Source of the DNA: Chinchilla lanigera
Lineage: Eukaryota > Chordata > Mammalia > Rodentia > Chinchillidae
Reading direction: 5' to 3'
Assembly (NCBI RefSeq): GCF_000276665.1
Contig: NW_004955465.1
Span: 211,814-275,813, forward strand
Length of the DNA: 64,000 bases
The notes under the pieces were generated by a model that was not told the origin of the DNA, searched no databases, and saw only the letters and a program-made list of their open reading frames with translations. Shown here piece by piece: positions 33,206 to 44,033 of this stretch (its first letter is position 1; each line of letters starts with the position of its first letter). The position numbers were made by a program, and so were the translations under genes.

Positions 33206-33959
33206 ACCCCAGGCAGTTCCAGATGTGCGGTATGTGGGCTACTCCCTGAGACACATTGGCAAGATGGGCAAGTCTATGAAGTGAAGCAAACAGCTGGGAA
33301 ACTTCATATTTTGAAATGAAGTCTCTATAGTAGCTGCCTTCATGGCCGTTCCTCTTTGTTCCTCGGGAAGAAGAAAACAGGCCCAGAAAACTCCTTTGGA
33401 AGGCAACAGGCTGATCCGCTGCTTTTGGCTTTTCCTTGGCATCTCTGTGGTTGGGTTTGCTTAAACCTGGAACCCATGGGAAATCTAGATGTTCTCAGCA
33501 CTTGAGCAAAGGCAGCTAAATTGCCAACACAGTTCCCTGAGATGCTGAGTGACCTGGAAGAAGAAGGCACCATCAGGTGAACCAGGAAGACCCATTTAGC
33601 CAGCTTAGAAGATGGGCATTTTTGATGAGAGCATTAACCTTCTCTGGGCTGTCATTTCCAAATGACAGCGGCGTGCCTGGCATTTCCAAGAAGTCTTTCA
33701 TCTCTTAAGAGAAAAGGGGGAAAGCAAGGGTCACATCTAAGATATTACAAATAGAAAGGAAACCTTTAAGCAATTTGGTACCCTTTGACCTGTAGGTTTC
33801 TTCCCCCACTGAGGTGGTGCATATTTTAAAAGACTAAGCTAGGAGATGTTTTGAAAGAACAGGTTCAAAAAAATTAGCTTAGACAGGGCTTTAGAATGTC
33901 AGAAACCACCTGCCCTGGTGGCTAGGCATTAAACATTTTCTTCTAGGAGTTGGCTGCTG
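33206..33959. other. Unassigned unique DNA
   Basis: Nothing recognised. Confidence 0.4.
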
Positions 33960-34310
33960 ATCATTTAGGATTCTTTTGGATGCAAGTGACAGAGAAGCAT
34001 ATTCATATTTCCTTAGTTAAAAGGGGGGGGTGGTAGCTATACATCTCAAGCATCTGAACAGCCTCAAAAGCAGATATGGCTTTTGGCACAGTTGAACACA
34101 GAGGTTCTGTGGTGTAACTGAGGGCCTAGTTGGTCTTGCTCTCTTCCCCTCTCTGGACTTGATTTCCATGCAAGCTCTCCCTTTCTGCTTTCAAGAGGGC
34201 TGCCAGCAACTGGGAAATACAGACTTCCAAGGTCAAATCTACTCTCTGTCAGAGTCTACTTTCCTGACTTCTATGTAACATGAAGGCGGCCAATTAGATC
34301 CTCTTGGTCC
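33960..34310. mobile_element. Possible ancient interspersed repeat
   Basis: TTCTTTTGGATGCAAGTGACAG, CAAGCTCTCCCTTTCTGC and AGAGGGCTGCCAGCAACTGG resemble a mammalian repeat I recall (TTTTGGTTGCAAGTAACAGAAA...). The family cannot be assigned. Confidence 0.35.
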
Positions 34311-34344
34311 TCATCAGCTGGATTTGTCAAATAGTTACTTGAGG

Positions 34345-34635
34345 ACACATTGTCAGTACCCTCAGACTTTAATGTGCGTGTGAGTCACCTGGTATTTTTG
34401 TTAAAAGTTACACGATAGGGATGGGGGTATAGGTCAGTGGTACAGAATTTGCTTAGCATGCTTGAGGCCCTGGATTCTTTACCCAGCACCACCACAAACA
34501 AGGCAGACACTGACTCAGGATATCTCAGGTGGGAATTGAGATTCTGCATTTCTAACAAGCCCTAGGACAGCACCAGTGCTGTCTTTCACCAGTTCTGCTG
34601 ATGCAAAGACTGTACTTTGAGCAGCAACGATCTAG
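34345..34635 (+). mobile_element. MER5-like hAT element split by an ID-like SINE
   Basis: The left part CTCAGACTTTAATGTGCGTG, TGAGTCACCTGGTATTTTTG and the right part GAGATTCTGCATTTCTAACA, AGCCCTAGGACAGCACCAG, CTTTGAGCAGCAACG are the two halves of a MER5/MER58-type element. An old SINE (34417-34500) interrupts it. Confidence 0.7.
34417..34500 (+). mobile_element. Old ID-like SINE
   Basis: GGGATGGGGGTATAGGTCAG, TGGTACAGAATTTGCTTAGC, ATGCTTGAGGCCCTGG and TACCCAGCACCACCAC match the older ID form (GTGCATGA.GCCCTGGGTTC) rather than the younger GCAAGCGCAAGG form seen at 15.9 kb. Confidence 0.75.
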
Positions 34636-35940
34636 GCTTGGTGGGTTAATTTAGATGATCTTGTCCACTCCTGTGACCTGAGGGTAGCCTCAGCCTCAAC
34701 CGAGGACAAGAGCTGAGGGTTGGGGTAGGTAACAAAGGGAGCATGTTTAGCTTTTGATGACAAAAGCATCACACTTCCGTGATGGGCTTCCTGAGATTTT
34801 CTTCTTAACCTTAACATAAAATCCAGGGCAGTGGTGCTTAGGGTTGTCTGAGTTTGGCAGTGCCTCAGTAGTACCATTTGCAGCAATGACAGGAGTGACC
34901 CTTAGATGAAGGATAGAAGATAAATACTCCTTAACATTTGCACATGATTATCATCAGTACTATTAATTATTAATGGAGGAAGGACCAATATGTGCTTGAT
35001 GCGGGTAGAGATGTTGTTTAAGCACCAGCCCAGAGAGACTTGGAAAGGAAACCAAAGGAGAAGCATAAATTATGAATAAAGATCCTGCCATAAGAGGCTG
35101 GTGGAAGCATGGACTCATGCAAAGGAAAGAGGTCTCGAGGCTGCAGGCTCCGGAACTGTGTAGCTCAGCTAAATGTGCAGCTCAGGAGCCAGTGCAAAGT
35201 AGTATGTGAATGCTCACCAGGGGACCGGCGTCCAAACTGCTTGTGAAAGAGGATCAATGCAAGGGCAGGACCACAGCTTTGGAGAGACTTAACATTTCCT
35301 TGACACCTATTATAGAAGCAAGAAAAAATCAGATGCCTAGGGTTTTGTCTTTTAGTTAATCGCCCTGAGCATCATGGTAAATCGCTAAAGCTGGGTGCTA
35401 GGTAATTTGTTGGTAAGCTGTGACAACAAGGGGTGGCATCCTGAAGAGCATTCCTTTAGAATGCAGCAGATAAGGGGTTTGGTTGCATAATTTAGATATT
35501 GGAATATCAACATGTAATAACTAATAATAATCACTACACTCATTTCTGCTGGTTATAGAATGTTCCGCTGAGGTTCCCAGGTGGAGAACTGTAATTAGAC
35601 TAATGGGGGGAGGGTAATTTAAGAAACGAAGGCAGCATCGGTTTCATTCTCTCTCCACCATTGGTTTCCTTTCCCTTCCTTTATTTTTCAGCATCTTGAT
35701 GTACCCCGGCTTGGCAAGCAATGTCTCTCTCCCTCTCCTTCCTCCCTGATCCATTTTTATCTGTCCTGGAGTTTTAACTCTTAGTATTTGGCTACTGGGA
35801 ATCCTGGCACTGCGCAAATTCCATGCTTGCATCTTATCAGGTGCATCATGTGCTATCTCACTTAAATCTGCACACTAGAGGGATGGTCCAAAGGCTCATC
35901 CAACCCACAGCCCACTGGCTGCTTGCCCTTTTGTTTTTTT
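34636..35940. other. Unassigned DNA
   Basis: AT-rich in places (34930-34980, 35490-35540). No exon or named repeat. Confidence 0.4.
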
Positions 35941-36023
35941 AGTGTTCAGTCTCCAGTACCACCAAAAAAGAAAAGGGTTGACACTCACTGTCAGACGTGT
36001 GTGTGTGTGTGTGTGTGTGTGTG
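35941..36023 (+). repeat. SINE tail remnant plus (TG)n microsatellite
   Basis: AGTCTCCAGTACCACCAAAAAAG looks like the 3' end of an ID-like SINE. A (TG)n tract follows at about 35997-36023. The small frames through it are artefacts. Confidence 0.6.
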
Positions 36024-37632
36024 GTGGATTTTTCCTCTGCCCTATGAAAATTCATGGGTGTGAACTGACAGTGGACAGAGCAGTAGGAAAAAATATACAT
36101 ATTTATGAATGTGCACAGGGGAATTAAAGGCAGGTAATTATCTAATAACCTGATGAGATTTAGAAGCTCTTCATATGGGAAGGGAGATGGGAAATAGAGG
36201 CAATTTTGCAGGGAAGTAAAGTGATTTTCTGTGGAATCGAGTGAGCCCCCAAACCCCAATAGTTTGTAAATGATTCTCTCAGGAAGTTGAGTGCATGAGG
36301 AATAGACAGTGGCTGGTGACAGTCTAAATGTGGTGACATTCCTCAGCCTTCCTTCCTGCAATCTGAGTTTAATCTTTCCTGTCTAATGGAATCTCAGGAG
36401 TAGGCTCAATGGCAATTGGGTTCCTTTTGGCAAATCTAGGTAGATAAGGAAATTTTAGAGAAAAGTCCCTCTCTGTGCTTGGGGTCAGCAAGGGGAACAG
36501 GGAAGGCTGGAGAGGCACTGACTCTAAGACAGCTTCGAAGTCTTCCAGTTTCCTTTCACTGAAAGTGCTCAGTATGTCAAAGCATCACAGTTTGGGGTAT
36601 TGCTTGTTGTGCCTCAACATTAATTATAGCAAAATGAGCCGTCAAGGAAGTTCCACAGGTGTAGGTGCCTTTTTGGAGCAATCCTTTCCTATCCTCAGAC
36701 ATCCTGTTTCCATCACAGGAATGTTAAATTAGGGCCTTTTTTTTTCTTGTTTGAATTCCGCCAGGTAAGTAGTTCTAGAGTCTTCATTTGTTCTACATGG
36801 TCTGAGCACTTACAGACCTGCCCTCAAGGAAGCCGCCCTCTCCCAATGCCTGTGGACTGATGTCTGCTTGCTTTGAGCAAAGATGCTTTCTCCTTCTTTT
36901 GCATCTCAGAATGCAAAGTCCCACTTTCCAGGTGCACTACTCTACTTTCCCTTCCTCCTCTCAGTAGGTATTTTAAAGGGCCTAATTCTTAAATCCAGTG
37001 TAATGTAGGGAATCAGGCCAGCTCTCTACCCTTGATTTCAGGATGACAAATTAACAATGAAAAACACAAGACAAACGTGAGCTATAATTCTCTGTGACAC
37101 TGAGTCCAAATGTCCTTCAGAAATTGATGAGAGAAATGTGGTCCCAGAGACATGAGAAGTAACAGCCGTGCTGCTGTGTGATGCCCTGTCATGACATTGG
37201 CTCTGCACGGCGTTTCACATACTCTCTAACCAACTGCTCTCAGCTGAGACTTCCCTTGTCAGGTAGTGAACTCCCCTAGACCCGAACCGTGCCTGGACAT
37301 TTCCAGAGCCGAGCACAGAGGCCATTCGACGTAGATATTTAAAGCACATGTATTGAATTTATTAATTCATTTTTTCAGAGCAGGAATACTCGGGAAAAAA
37401 AGAGTACATTCTTTTGCTTTTACAACAGCAACTCATTAACATGGCACTTTTTGGAAACCAGTTAATAAATTTTTAATCTAGACTCTAGAAAATTAAAGAA
37501 AGAAAGAGTGCTAAATAGAAATATAATGAGGATCCTAAAATTCCACATAATGGAAGAAAATTTAAATTAATAGTATTCTTTTCCAGAAATGCATTTCTTC
37601 ATGAAATAACAGCAAATAGAAAAAAGTGCCCA
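36024..37632. other. About 1.6 kb unassigned DNA
   Basis: Nothing recognised. Runs of A (37505-37515, 37620) are short. Confidence 0.4.
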
Positions 37633-38015
37633 AATCATGCTGTACTTTGGATCTTAACTGTCTCCCAAAGGTCCGTGTGTTAAAGGCTGACTTCCTGGCT
37701 TGGGGCTATTGGGATGGTGGAACAATCAGGAGGTGGGACTAGGGGATGTCTTAGGTCACTGGGGGTGTGGCTTAGAAGGGAACTCTAGGCCTCTGTACTC
37801 TTCTGCCCTAGCTCTTTTACTTCTCACCATGAGGTGCTATCTTCCTCAGCCACATGCTCTGACCATGATGTGTTGTCTTGCTATAGGACCAAAGGCAATG
37901 TGCCAAGCAACCATGGACTGAAATCTCCAAAAGTGTGAGCCAAGACAAATCCTTCCTCTTCTTAAGTTATTATCTCAGGCATTTTGTTACAGTAACAGAA
38001 AACTAACACAGATCA
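37633..38015 (+). mobile_element. Solo MT/ORR1-like MaLR LTR
   Basis: The LTR 37638-38010 starts TGCTGTACTTTGGATC and ends AACTAACACA. It holds CTCCCAAAGGTCCGTGTGTT, CCATGAGGTGCTATCTTCC, CAACCATGGACTGAAATCTC and GTGAGCCAAGACAAATCC. Flanks AATCA and GATCA agree at 4 of 5 bases, a decayed 5-bp TSD. Confidence 0.85.
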
Positions 38016-38167
38016 TGTCTATGCATGTTGATGAATTTTCAAAATGAGCCATCTTTAGGGGACTATGCTCAGATCAAGAAACCAAACTTTCCCAGTATAG
38101 TATTCTAAAAGTCTCCTTTGGAGAATCTCCATGTACTTCCACTACAAAGATAGCTCTCATAATTTTT

Positions 38168-38250
38168 TTCTCCTCCTCCTCCTCCACCACCTCCTCCTCC
38201 TCTTCCTCCTCCTTCCTTTTCCTTTCCTCTCCACCCTCCTTTCCTTCCCC
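38168..38250. repeat. (TCC)n-rich polypyrimidine tract
   Basis: Imperfect CTCCTCCTCC repeats joined to CTTTCC-type pyrimidines, immediately left of a B4 SINE. Confidence 0.9.
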
Positions 38251-38251
38251 T

Positions 38252-38400
38252 CTGTGGTACTAGGGATTGAACCTAGGGCTTTCACACTGAGCTAAATCCC
38301 TATCCCTTTTTAAAGTTTTATTTTGAGACATGGTCTTGCTAAGTTGCCTAAGCTGAGGTCAAACTTGTGATCCTCCTGCCTCAACCTTCCAGAGTGCTAT
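38252..38400 (-). mobile_element. B4-type SINE
   Basis: An inverted ID part (GTGGTACTAGGGATTGAACC, CACTGAGCTAAATCCCTATC) is followed by an inverted B1 part (GACATGGTCTTGCTAAGTTG, GTGATCCTCCTGCCTCAACC). It sits beside an L1 fragment. Confidence 0.8.
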
Positions 38401-38404
38401 AAAT

Positions 38405-39135
38405 TAGTTTTGCTTACATTTTTGAACATTATATATTAATGGAACCATAGTTTTCCTTTGTGTTTTGCTACTTTTATTCTACAGTAAGAGATTTCACTGT
38501 AGTTCATTCCTTTGCTTTGCTGTATAATTTTTCACACAGGAATATGCAGTTATTTATTGTCTATTTCATTGTTGATAGCATTTATTTTGTTTCCAGTTTT
38601 TGTCTTTTGAGAATAGTACTTCTAGTCTGGCATGGTGGCTCACACCTATAATCCCAGCACTCGGGAGGCAGGAGGATCGTTGAGAGTTCAAGACCAGCCT
38701 GGGCTACAAAGTGAGCTCAAGGCCAGCCTGGACTGCAGAGCGAGACCCTGTCTCAAAAAGACAAAAGACAAAAAACAACAACAACAAAAAGAGAATAGTG
38801 CTTCTAGAGTCTTTGGATCATTATACATTGAGTATATACCCAGGAATATACATGCTGGTTTACTGAGTTTGCATGTTTTTAGTGTGAGTAGATACCCTCA
38901 GTTTTCTAGTTGGTTATACCAACTCACACACTCACCAGTATTCAGCGAAAGTTCCCATTATTGCCTTTTCTGTCCAACAACTTGGTAGTATGTTTTAAAT
39001 GCAGCCATTCTAGTGGGTACACCATGGAGTCTTGCAGTGGTTTTGATTTGCATTTTCCTGATGATTAATGGGAGTAGAAGACATTTTCACACGCTCATTG
39101 GCCATTTGATTTTCCTCTTTATTGTGTGCTTGTCT
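38405..39135 (-). mobile_element. L1M fragment interrupted by a B1
   Basis: CTAGTGGGTACACCATGGAG.., TTTTGATTTGCATTTTCCTG, ATGATTAATGGGAGTAGAAG, CATTGGCCATTTGATTTTCC at the right and TTCACTGTAGTTCATTCCTT, ATTGTTGATAGCATTTATTT at the left are the inverted L1M landmarks. The frame is destroyed. Confidence 0.8.
38609..38806 (+). mobile_element. B1 SINE with 16-bp TSD
   Basis: The body 38625-38790 reads CTGGCATGGTGGCTCACACC, GAGTTCAAGACCAGCCTGGGC and ACAAAGTGAGCTCAAGGCC, then a second AGCCTGGACTGCAGAGCGAG. So it carries the B1 internal duplication. The flanks GAGAATAGTACTTCTA and GAGAATAGTGCTTCTA agree at 15 of 16. It lies inside an L1M. Confidence 0.93.
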
Positions 39136-40627
39136 ATATTTCTATATTTTTCATACAATTTTGGCATGCTGTATATGTCAGTTTTTTTTGCAAGTTGGAA
39201 AAAATTTTTCAACTTTAGGAGGAATTTAAACCTTGTGATTGTGACTTTCTTTCTTTTTTTTTTTTTTCTTTTGTAGCACCCAAATCCTTTCTTAGGTGAA
39301 ATCCAAAGGAGAGCACTAACATGCAAAATAGGTCATAGCAAAGAAGTTTTTGTGGAAGGACAGATGAGAATCTCAGCTCCTTTCTCCTCTGTGACCCTTC
39401 ATGGGGTCCACTGACCTTCAAAATACCTTTGAGGTATTTGCCTTATGCAAAAGTAACTCTGAAGAACAAGTTAAGATGTGGGCCAATAGAAAGCCTCACA
39501 GAAACTTCAAAAACATTTGCTAGCATGAAGTATAAAGATAACAAAAATAAAATGAAACTATAAAAGACATTTTCCCATCTTGAATTGGTTATAATGGGCA
39601 TTATATTATTAATTCCCATTTAAGCTTTCTTCAATGCAGACTTTACAAGATCTCCTTTCCCATCATCATAAGATGCTTTCAAATGCTTTCAAATTTGTTT
39701 TGATTTATTGCAGAAAGTATGCACACCAAGAGGTTGTGTGTGTGTGTGCGTGTGTGTGTATGTGTGCGCGTTTGTGTTCAGACTTGCCTTTCATCCAAAT
39801 GCTTGATGGTGTCCTGAATCCTGCTTTGGTCTCACAGATGCAAAAAGATTTCAACTGGAAAAATTCTGTGGTAAGCCTCACTTAACACAGAGGGGTAGAC
39901 ATTTTTTTTGTTTTGTTTTCAATCCTGAGCCCAACACTCCCCATACTCAGGAACATTTTACTAGCCACTTTACATCCACCTCATCTCCCTGTCTCATCAG
40001 AGCCTCAAGGGCCCTTTGGGGCTCCGGATTCCTCCTCCTCTTCTTTTATTTCTCCCAGAGCTTCATACCCAAACCTTTATTCCCTCACTACCATCTGCTT
40101 TACTTCCCTTTTCTTTTTCCCAATCTTCAGTTTCTTTTTTTCTAATTATCCTCATCAGGAGTGACTTGCAACCTGTAGATATAAGAATCTAAAAGATACA
40201 AGGAAGTAAATTTGCATGTCATGGAGTTTGAGAAAGGAACGAACACACACAAATAGAGAGGGATTATTGCAGACTTTCCAAAAGTGAGTCATCAATGGCA
40301 GAACCTGAGGTGATTTTAGACAGTTCTCTTGATTATTTTAAAATTTAAATAGTTGTACATTTAAGGGTATCGTTATGTGGCAAGATATCTTCCAATTGAT
40401 AAAATGTCTCCTTAAATATTTAAGTTTAGAAAGCGGTTGTTCTCTGGAAAACTGAATAAGTGACATTTGGGAAATGATGGTTTATACTCGCTAAATCAAA
40501 ACATTTTATTAGACGACTCTACTTTCCTATCAGACCTTGAAAAGCACAAGTGGTTACATAATATGTCTAACTCTATTCCCTTAGTGTAAACAGATACTAG
40601 AATTGGAAACACAGATAACAGTCTATA
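39136..40627. other. Unassigned, with T-run and TG tract
   Basis: A TTTCTTTTTTTTTTTTTTC run lies at 39250-39268 and an imperfect TG/GCGTG tract at 39735-39772. No exon recognised. Confidence 0.45.
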
Positions 40628-41164
40628 ATAATGGTTTTCAAGCTATAGACCATGGATTCCTAAGGGTCCTCCAGAAGTCACTTTCAGTGTGTTCATGAAG
40701 TTGAAACTACTTTCATAAGAATAAAATATTATTTGCTTTTTAAAAGATATGTTGACACTCATGCTGTTGATGTAAAATCAAGGCTGGGTAAAGATGATTG
40801 TAAATTTCATGATTGTAAATTTCATTTTCATCATGATTGATGATGTAAAATCAAGGCTGGTGTCTTAGATGATTCCAAGCAGTGGTGTTAGATTGTTGAC
40901 TATTTTACCACACTCACAAGCAAAAGAAAAGCCAGTGCCATCTAAAAATAACAAAGCAATAGGCATTATTAAGTGTGTGAAGTCTCAAACCTTTGCATCT
41001 CTGTCTATGTGATCAGATGCAAAATATAAATACAATATTCTTCTGTGTGCCAAGCGGAACGGTTGACTTGAGAAGACACATTTTGAACTCGCCAGGTCTT
41101 TTCATGGAATGCTGTTTTTATGTGGAAAAAAAAAAAAAAACAATTGAAGAATTACAGTTATTTA

Positions 41165-41227
41165 GCTTTTTTTCTTTTTTAAGTCCTGGGGATTAAACCT
41201 TGCTCTACTGAGCTATCCCTGTGGCCA
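41165..41227 (-). mobile_element. Truncated ID-like SINE
   Basis: T-rich start, AAGTCCTGGGGATTAAACCT, then CTGAGCTATCCCTGTGGCC. It is short and lies between transposase remnants of the hAT element. Confidence 0.55.
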
Positions 41228-41349
41228 TTGAAATTTGGATGTTTGGTAGATATTTTTTCAGAAATGAATATAGTAGGCTTATTACTTTAAGAAAAATAAC
41301 TGAGAGTTCTTAGAGCCACTGATAAAATTTATGTTCCCAAGTGAAAATT

Positions 41350-41461
41350 AGAATTTCATTGTTCTTGTTGTTTGTTTTTTTGGTACCAGGAATCGAACTC
41401 AGCACCTTGCACTGGCCAGGCAGGCGCTTGTGTCCTGAACTATATTCCCAGACCAGAATTT
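41350..41461 (-). mobile_element. ID-like SINE inside the hAT element
   Basis: GGTACCAGGAATCGAACTCA, CTGGCCAGGCAGGCGCTTGT and CTATATTCCCAGACC, with AGAATTT repeated at 41350-41356 and 41455-41461. Removing it rejoins the transposase remnant (AAAATTAGAATTTTGAAAAC). Confidence 0.85.
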
Positions 41462-42226
41462 TGAAAACCTTGGCTTTTCTGCCATGACCTTGCATGCTTC
41501 TCAATACCTAAAGAGTCATCATGAGGTTAGTTGTAATATTTGCAAATGTGATTTTTTTTTTAGAATTTTATAACAGAATGTGTCAACACTAGGAAGATCT
41601 GTAAGTTTCAGTGAGCTGATTTTTTCCCCTGATGACCAAACGCATAATGTTAAAAATCATATATTGATAAAAGATTTATAGTGCGATATAGACCAATTGG
41701 CTTTAAGAGAATGGAGAAAAGTCATTAGAATGGTTTTAGAGTCCACATTCTGTAACCTTTAAGAAACTACATGGCCAAATTTTGACCCAGTGTCAAAAAA
41801 GTATTGAAAATTTCCAGAAAAGGCTATTAAAATATTTCTTTTTACAGTGACATATCTATGTGACTGTATAAAGCCAGATTTTCTTCACATACTTCAACCA
41901 AAAAAGCACATTATAAAGTTTTAGCACAGAAGCGGATCGGAGGGTCCAGCTGTCTTCTGTTAAGCCAGCGATGACAGAGATTTCTAAAAATATAAAACAT
42001 TGTCATACTTCATTTCTCTTGTTTTAGAAAAACAAAATATTTTTATTTTTCCTAAAAGTACTTATGTTTGCACATGATATGTGTATTTTAAAGAGGCTAA
42101 AATATTTTTAGACTTTCTCAATTTTTGTCTCTAACCTGCACAACCTACCTAAAAAAGTTTTTAAGGTCCTCAATAATTTTGCAGATCATAAAAGGGTCCT
42201 ATGACCAAAAGGTAGAAGAACTAGTA

Positions 42227-42588
42227 GCATGTAAGACAACCACTTGTCCTGTGATATCAAAACACTGCATTTCTCATCAGGTGACCTTGGACTAACCCTA
42301 TGGGCTAAAGCACACCTGCATGTGTGTGTGTGTGTATGTGTGCACTATAGAGATAAACCAATGACACTGATTTCACCTTGCAAAAATTTTAGCAATAGGT
42401 GACTATTCCACTGCACAGGTTAACTCCAGCCTGCTCTAGAGAAATTTCTACTGCCTTGTTTTGTGAAATTGTAAAAGACTATTGGTAAAGTTAATGTTTG
42501 AGACAGAGACAAAGAGAACAAATGGTGATTCAGAAATTTGAAAATATGATAAAAAATATGGCTCCTCTTTCTTTCCAGATGCCTGTGG
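42227..42588. other. Unassigned, with a short TG tract
   Basis: TGTGTGTGTGTGTATGTGTG lies at 42319-42341. Nothing else recognised. Confidence 0.4.
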
Positions 42589-42589
42589 T

Positions 42590-43080
42590 GGACAGTCTCT
42601 GAGATGGCCCGCAGGGACTCTGCATCCCACCACTCCCACATCCACGCAGCCCCCTCCCTCTGCGTATGGGTAGGGATTAGTCAACAGAGTACAGTGAACG
42701 AGATTAGAGATCTGCTGAGATGAGATTACATAAAAGAGGTGATGTCACTTTCATTTGCCCTTTATTTCAAGCACTGACCTGTGTGAGATCCATGTGGAAA
42801 ACAGTGGGCAGATTCTTGGCTAACAAACTATGAGAAACTGATTCATGTTAACCACCTTGTGCGTGAGCTTAGAAAGGATTTCCCTTCTCCAGAGCCTTTA
42901 GATGTTGAAAAATTTTTTGACTCACTGATACCTAAGCTGCTGCATCATGAGAAGCAGAGGAACCCAGTTGAGCCACACCTGGATTTCTGACAAATAGTAA
43001 CTGGGAAATAATAAATGTTTGCTGTTTTCAGATGCTAAATTATGGGGTAATTTGTTACATAGCAATTGATAACTAATGCC
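42590..43080 (+). mobile_element. Old MLT1-type LTR
   Basis: The 3' part AAATAATAAATGTTTGCTGT, GGGGTAATTTGTTACATAGC and AATTGATAACTAATGCC matches MLT1 3' ends. GTGAGATCCATGTGGAAAAC and ACCTGGATTTCTGACAAATAG upstream fit loosely. Strongly diverged. Confidence 0.55.
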
Positions 43081-43538
43081 TGTAAATATGAATATTCATA
43101 TAAAACATGCATATAATTTCAAGAGGCTTTGAGACATCCTAAAGCCTGTTAATAAATAGTCTCTGGACCTTGTTTATAACCTCTTTTGTAGAAAACCTTA
43201 AAGGAAAGGACACTGAAGAAGAAAGAAGATATGAACAGCAGAGTGAGGAATGAAAGGGAAAGTCCATTATAATTAGAGTACAGATCATTAGATCAGGGAA
43301 GTAAAACAAGCACCCAGTGTTGTAATGAGAAGGAATTTTCACCAGAACTTTCTAAGAAGATCAATCCCTGAGGATAACAGATAATTTGATAAGGCAAACA
43401 CTCTCATCATGAGATGAAATTTGGGTGAGTTTATAACCAAAGGATGAAATGATCTATGTTCTATGGGGATATAGGTGTATAGGAAAAGAATTTTCAATCT
43501 AGCCTTGGAGAAAGGGAGGAAAAGACTGAAAAACAAAG
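43081..43538. other. Unassigned unique DNA
   Basis: Nothing recognised. Confidence 0.4.
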
Positions 43539-44033
43539 GAATTTGTATTAGTCAGATTTCTGTTACTATGACAAGATGCCCCAAAAAAAAAAAAAAAAAA
43601 CAATTTAAAAGAGGAAAGATTTATTTTGGCTTATGTTTCAGAGGCTTCAGTCCATGGGGCTGGCTCCATTGCTCTGAGCTGGAGGTGAAGCAAAGCATCA
43701 CAGTGGACAAGAAGGTGTGAGGAGGGAAGCTTCTTTCTTCATGGCAGCCAGGAAGCACAGACAGAGAAAGAGAGACAAAGCCATGGACAAGATATATTCT
43801 TCCGGGTCATGCCCCCAGTGATCTTACTCCAAGGAGTCTCAATCTCCTTCAGTTTCCATCATGTCCCAATGGCCTATCAAGTTATGATCCTATCAGCTAG
43901 TTAATCCATTGATGAGCTCAGAGCCTTCATGGTCCAATCACTCCCCAAAAGTCCTGCTTCAGAACATTGGTGCACCAAGCTGTTAACACATGAGCCATTG
44001 GATAACACTGTACATCCAAGCTGTATCAGAATC
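43539..44033 (-). mobile_element. Solo MT/ORR1-like MaLR LTR
   Basis: The inverted LTR 43544-44028 starts TGTATTAGTCAGATTTC and ends AGCTGTATCA. It holds TTCTGTTACTATGACAAGAT, GATTTATTTTGGCTTATG, CAGTCCATGGGGCTGG and CATGCCCCCAGTGATCTTAC. GAATT and GAATC flank it (4 of 5). An A-run (about 43583-43600) has expanded inside. Confidence 0.8.

Larger units (their letters stand above)
40628..42226 (+). pseudogene. hAT (Charlie-group) transposon with decayed transposase
   Basis: The element starts AATGGTTTTCAAGCTATAGAC and ends CAAAAGGTAGAAGAACTAGTA, worn inverted ends of the CAGTGGTTCTCAAACTTT type. Between them, + strand peptide remnants match the hAT transposase C-terminal half. FGCLVDIFSEMN lies near 41230, ARFSSHTSTK (family CEAGFSSYTSTK, the dimerisation signature) near 41870, and EADRRVQLSSVKPAMTEISK at 41929-41988. 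Stops and frameshifts are frequent, and at about 1.6 kb it is shorter than autonomous relatives, so an internal deletion is likely. Two SINEs interrupt it. The enzyme would have cut and pasted its own DNA; this copy cannot. No clear 8-bp TSD remains. Confidence 0.85.
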
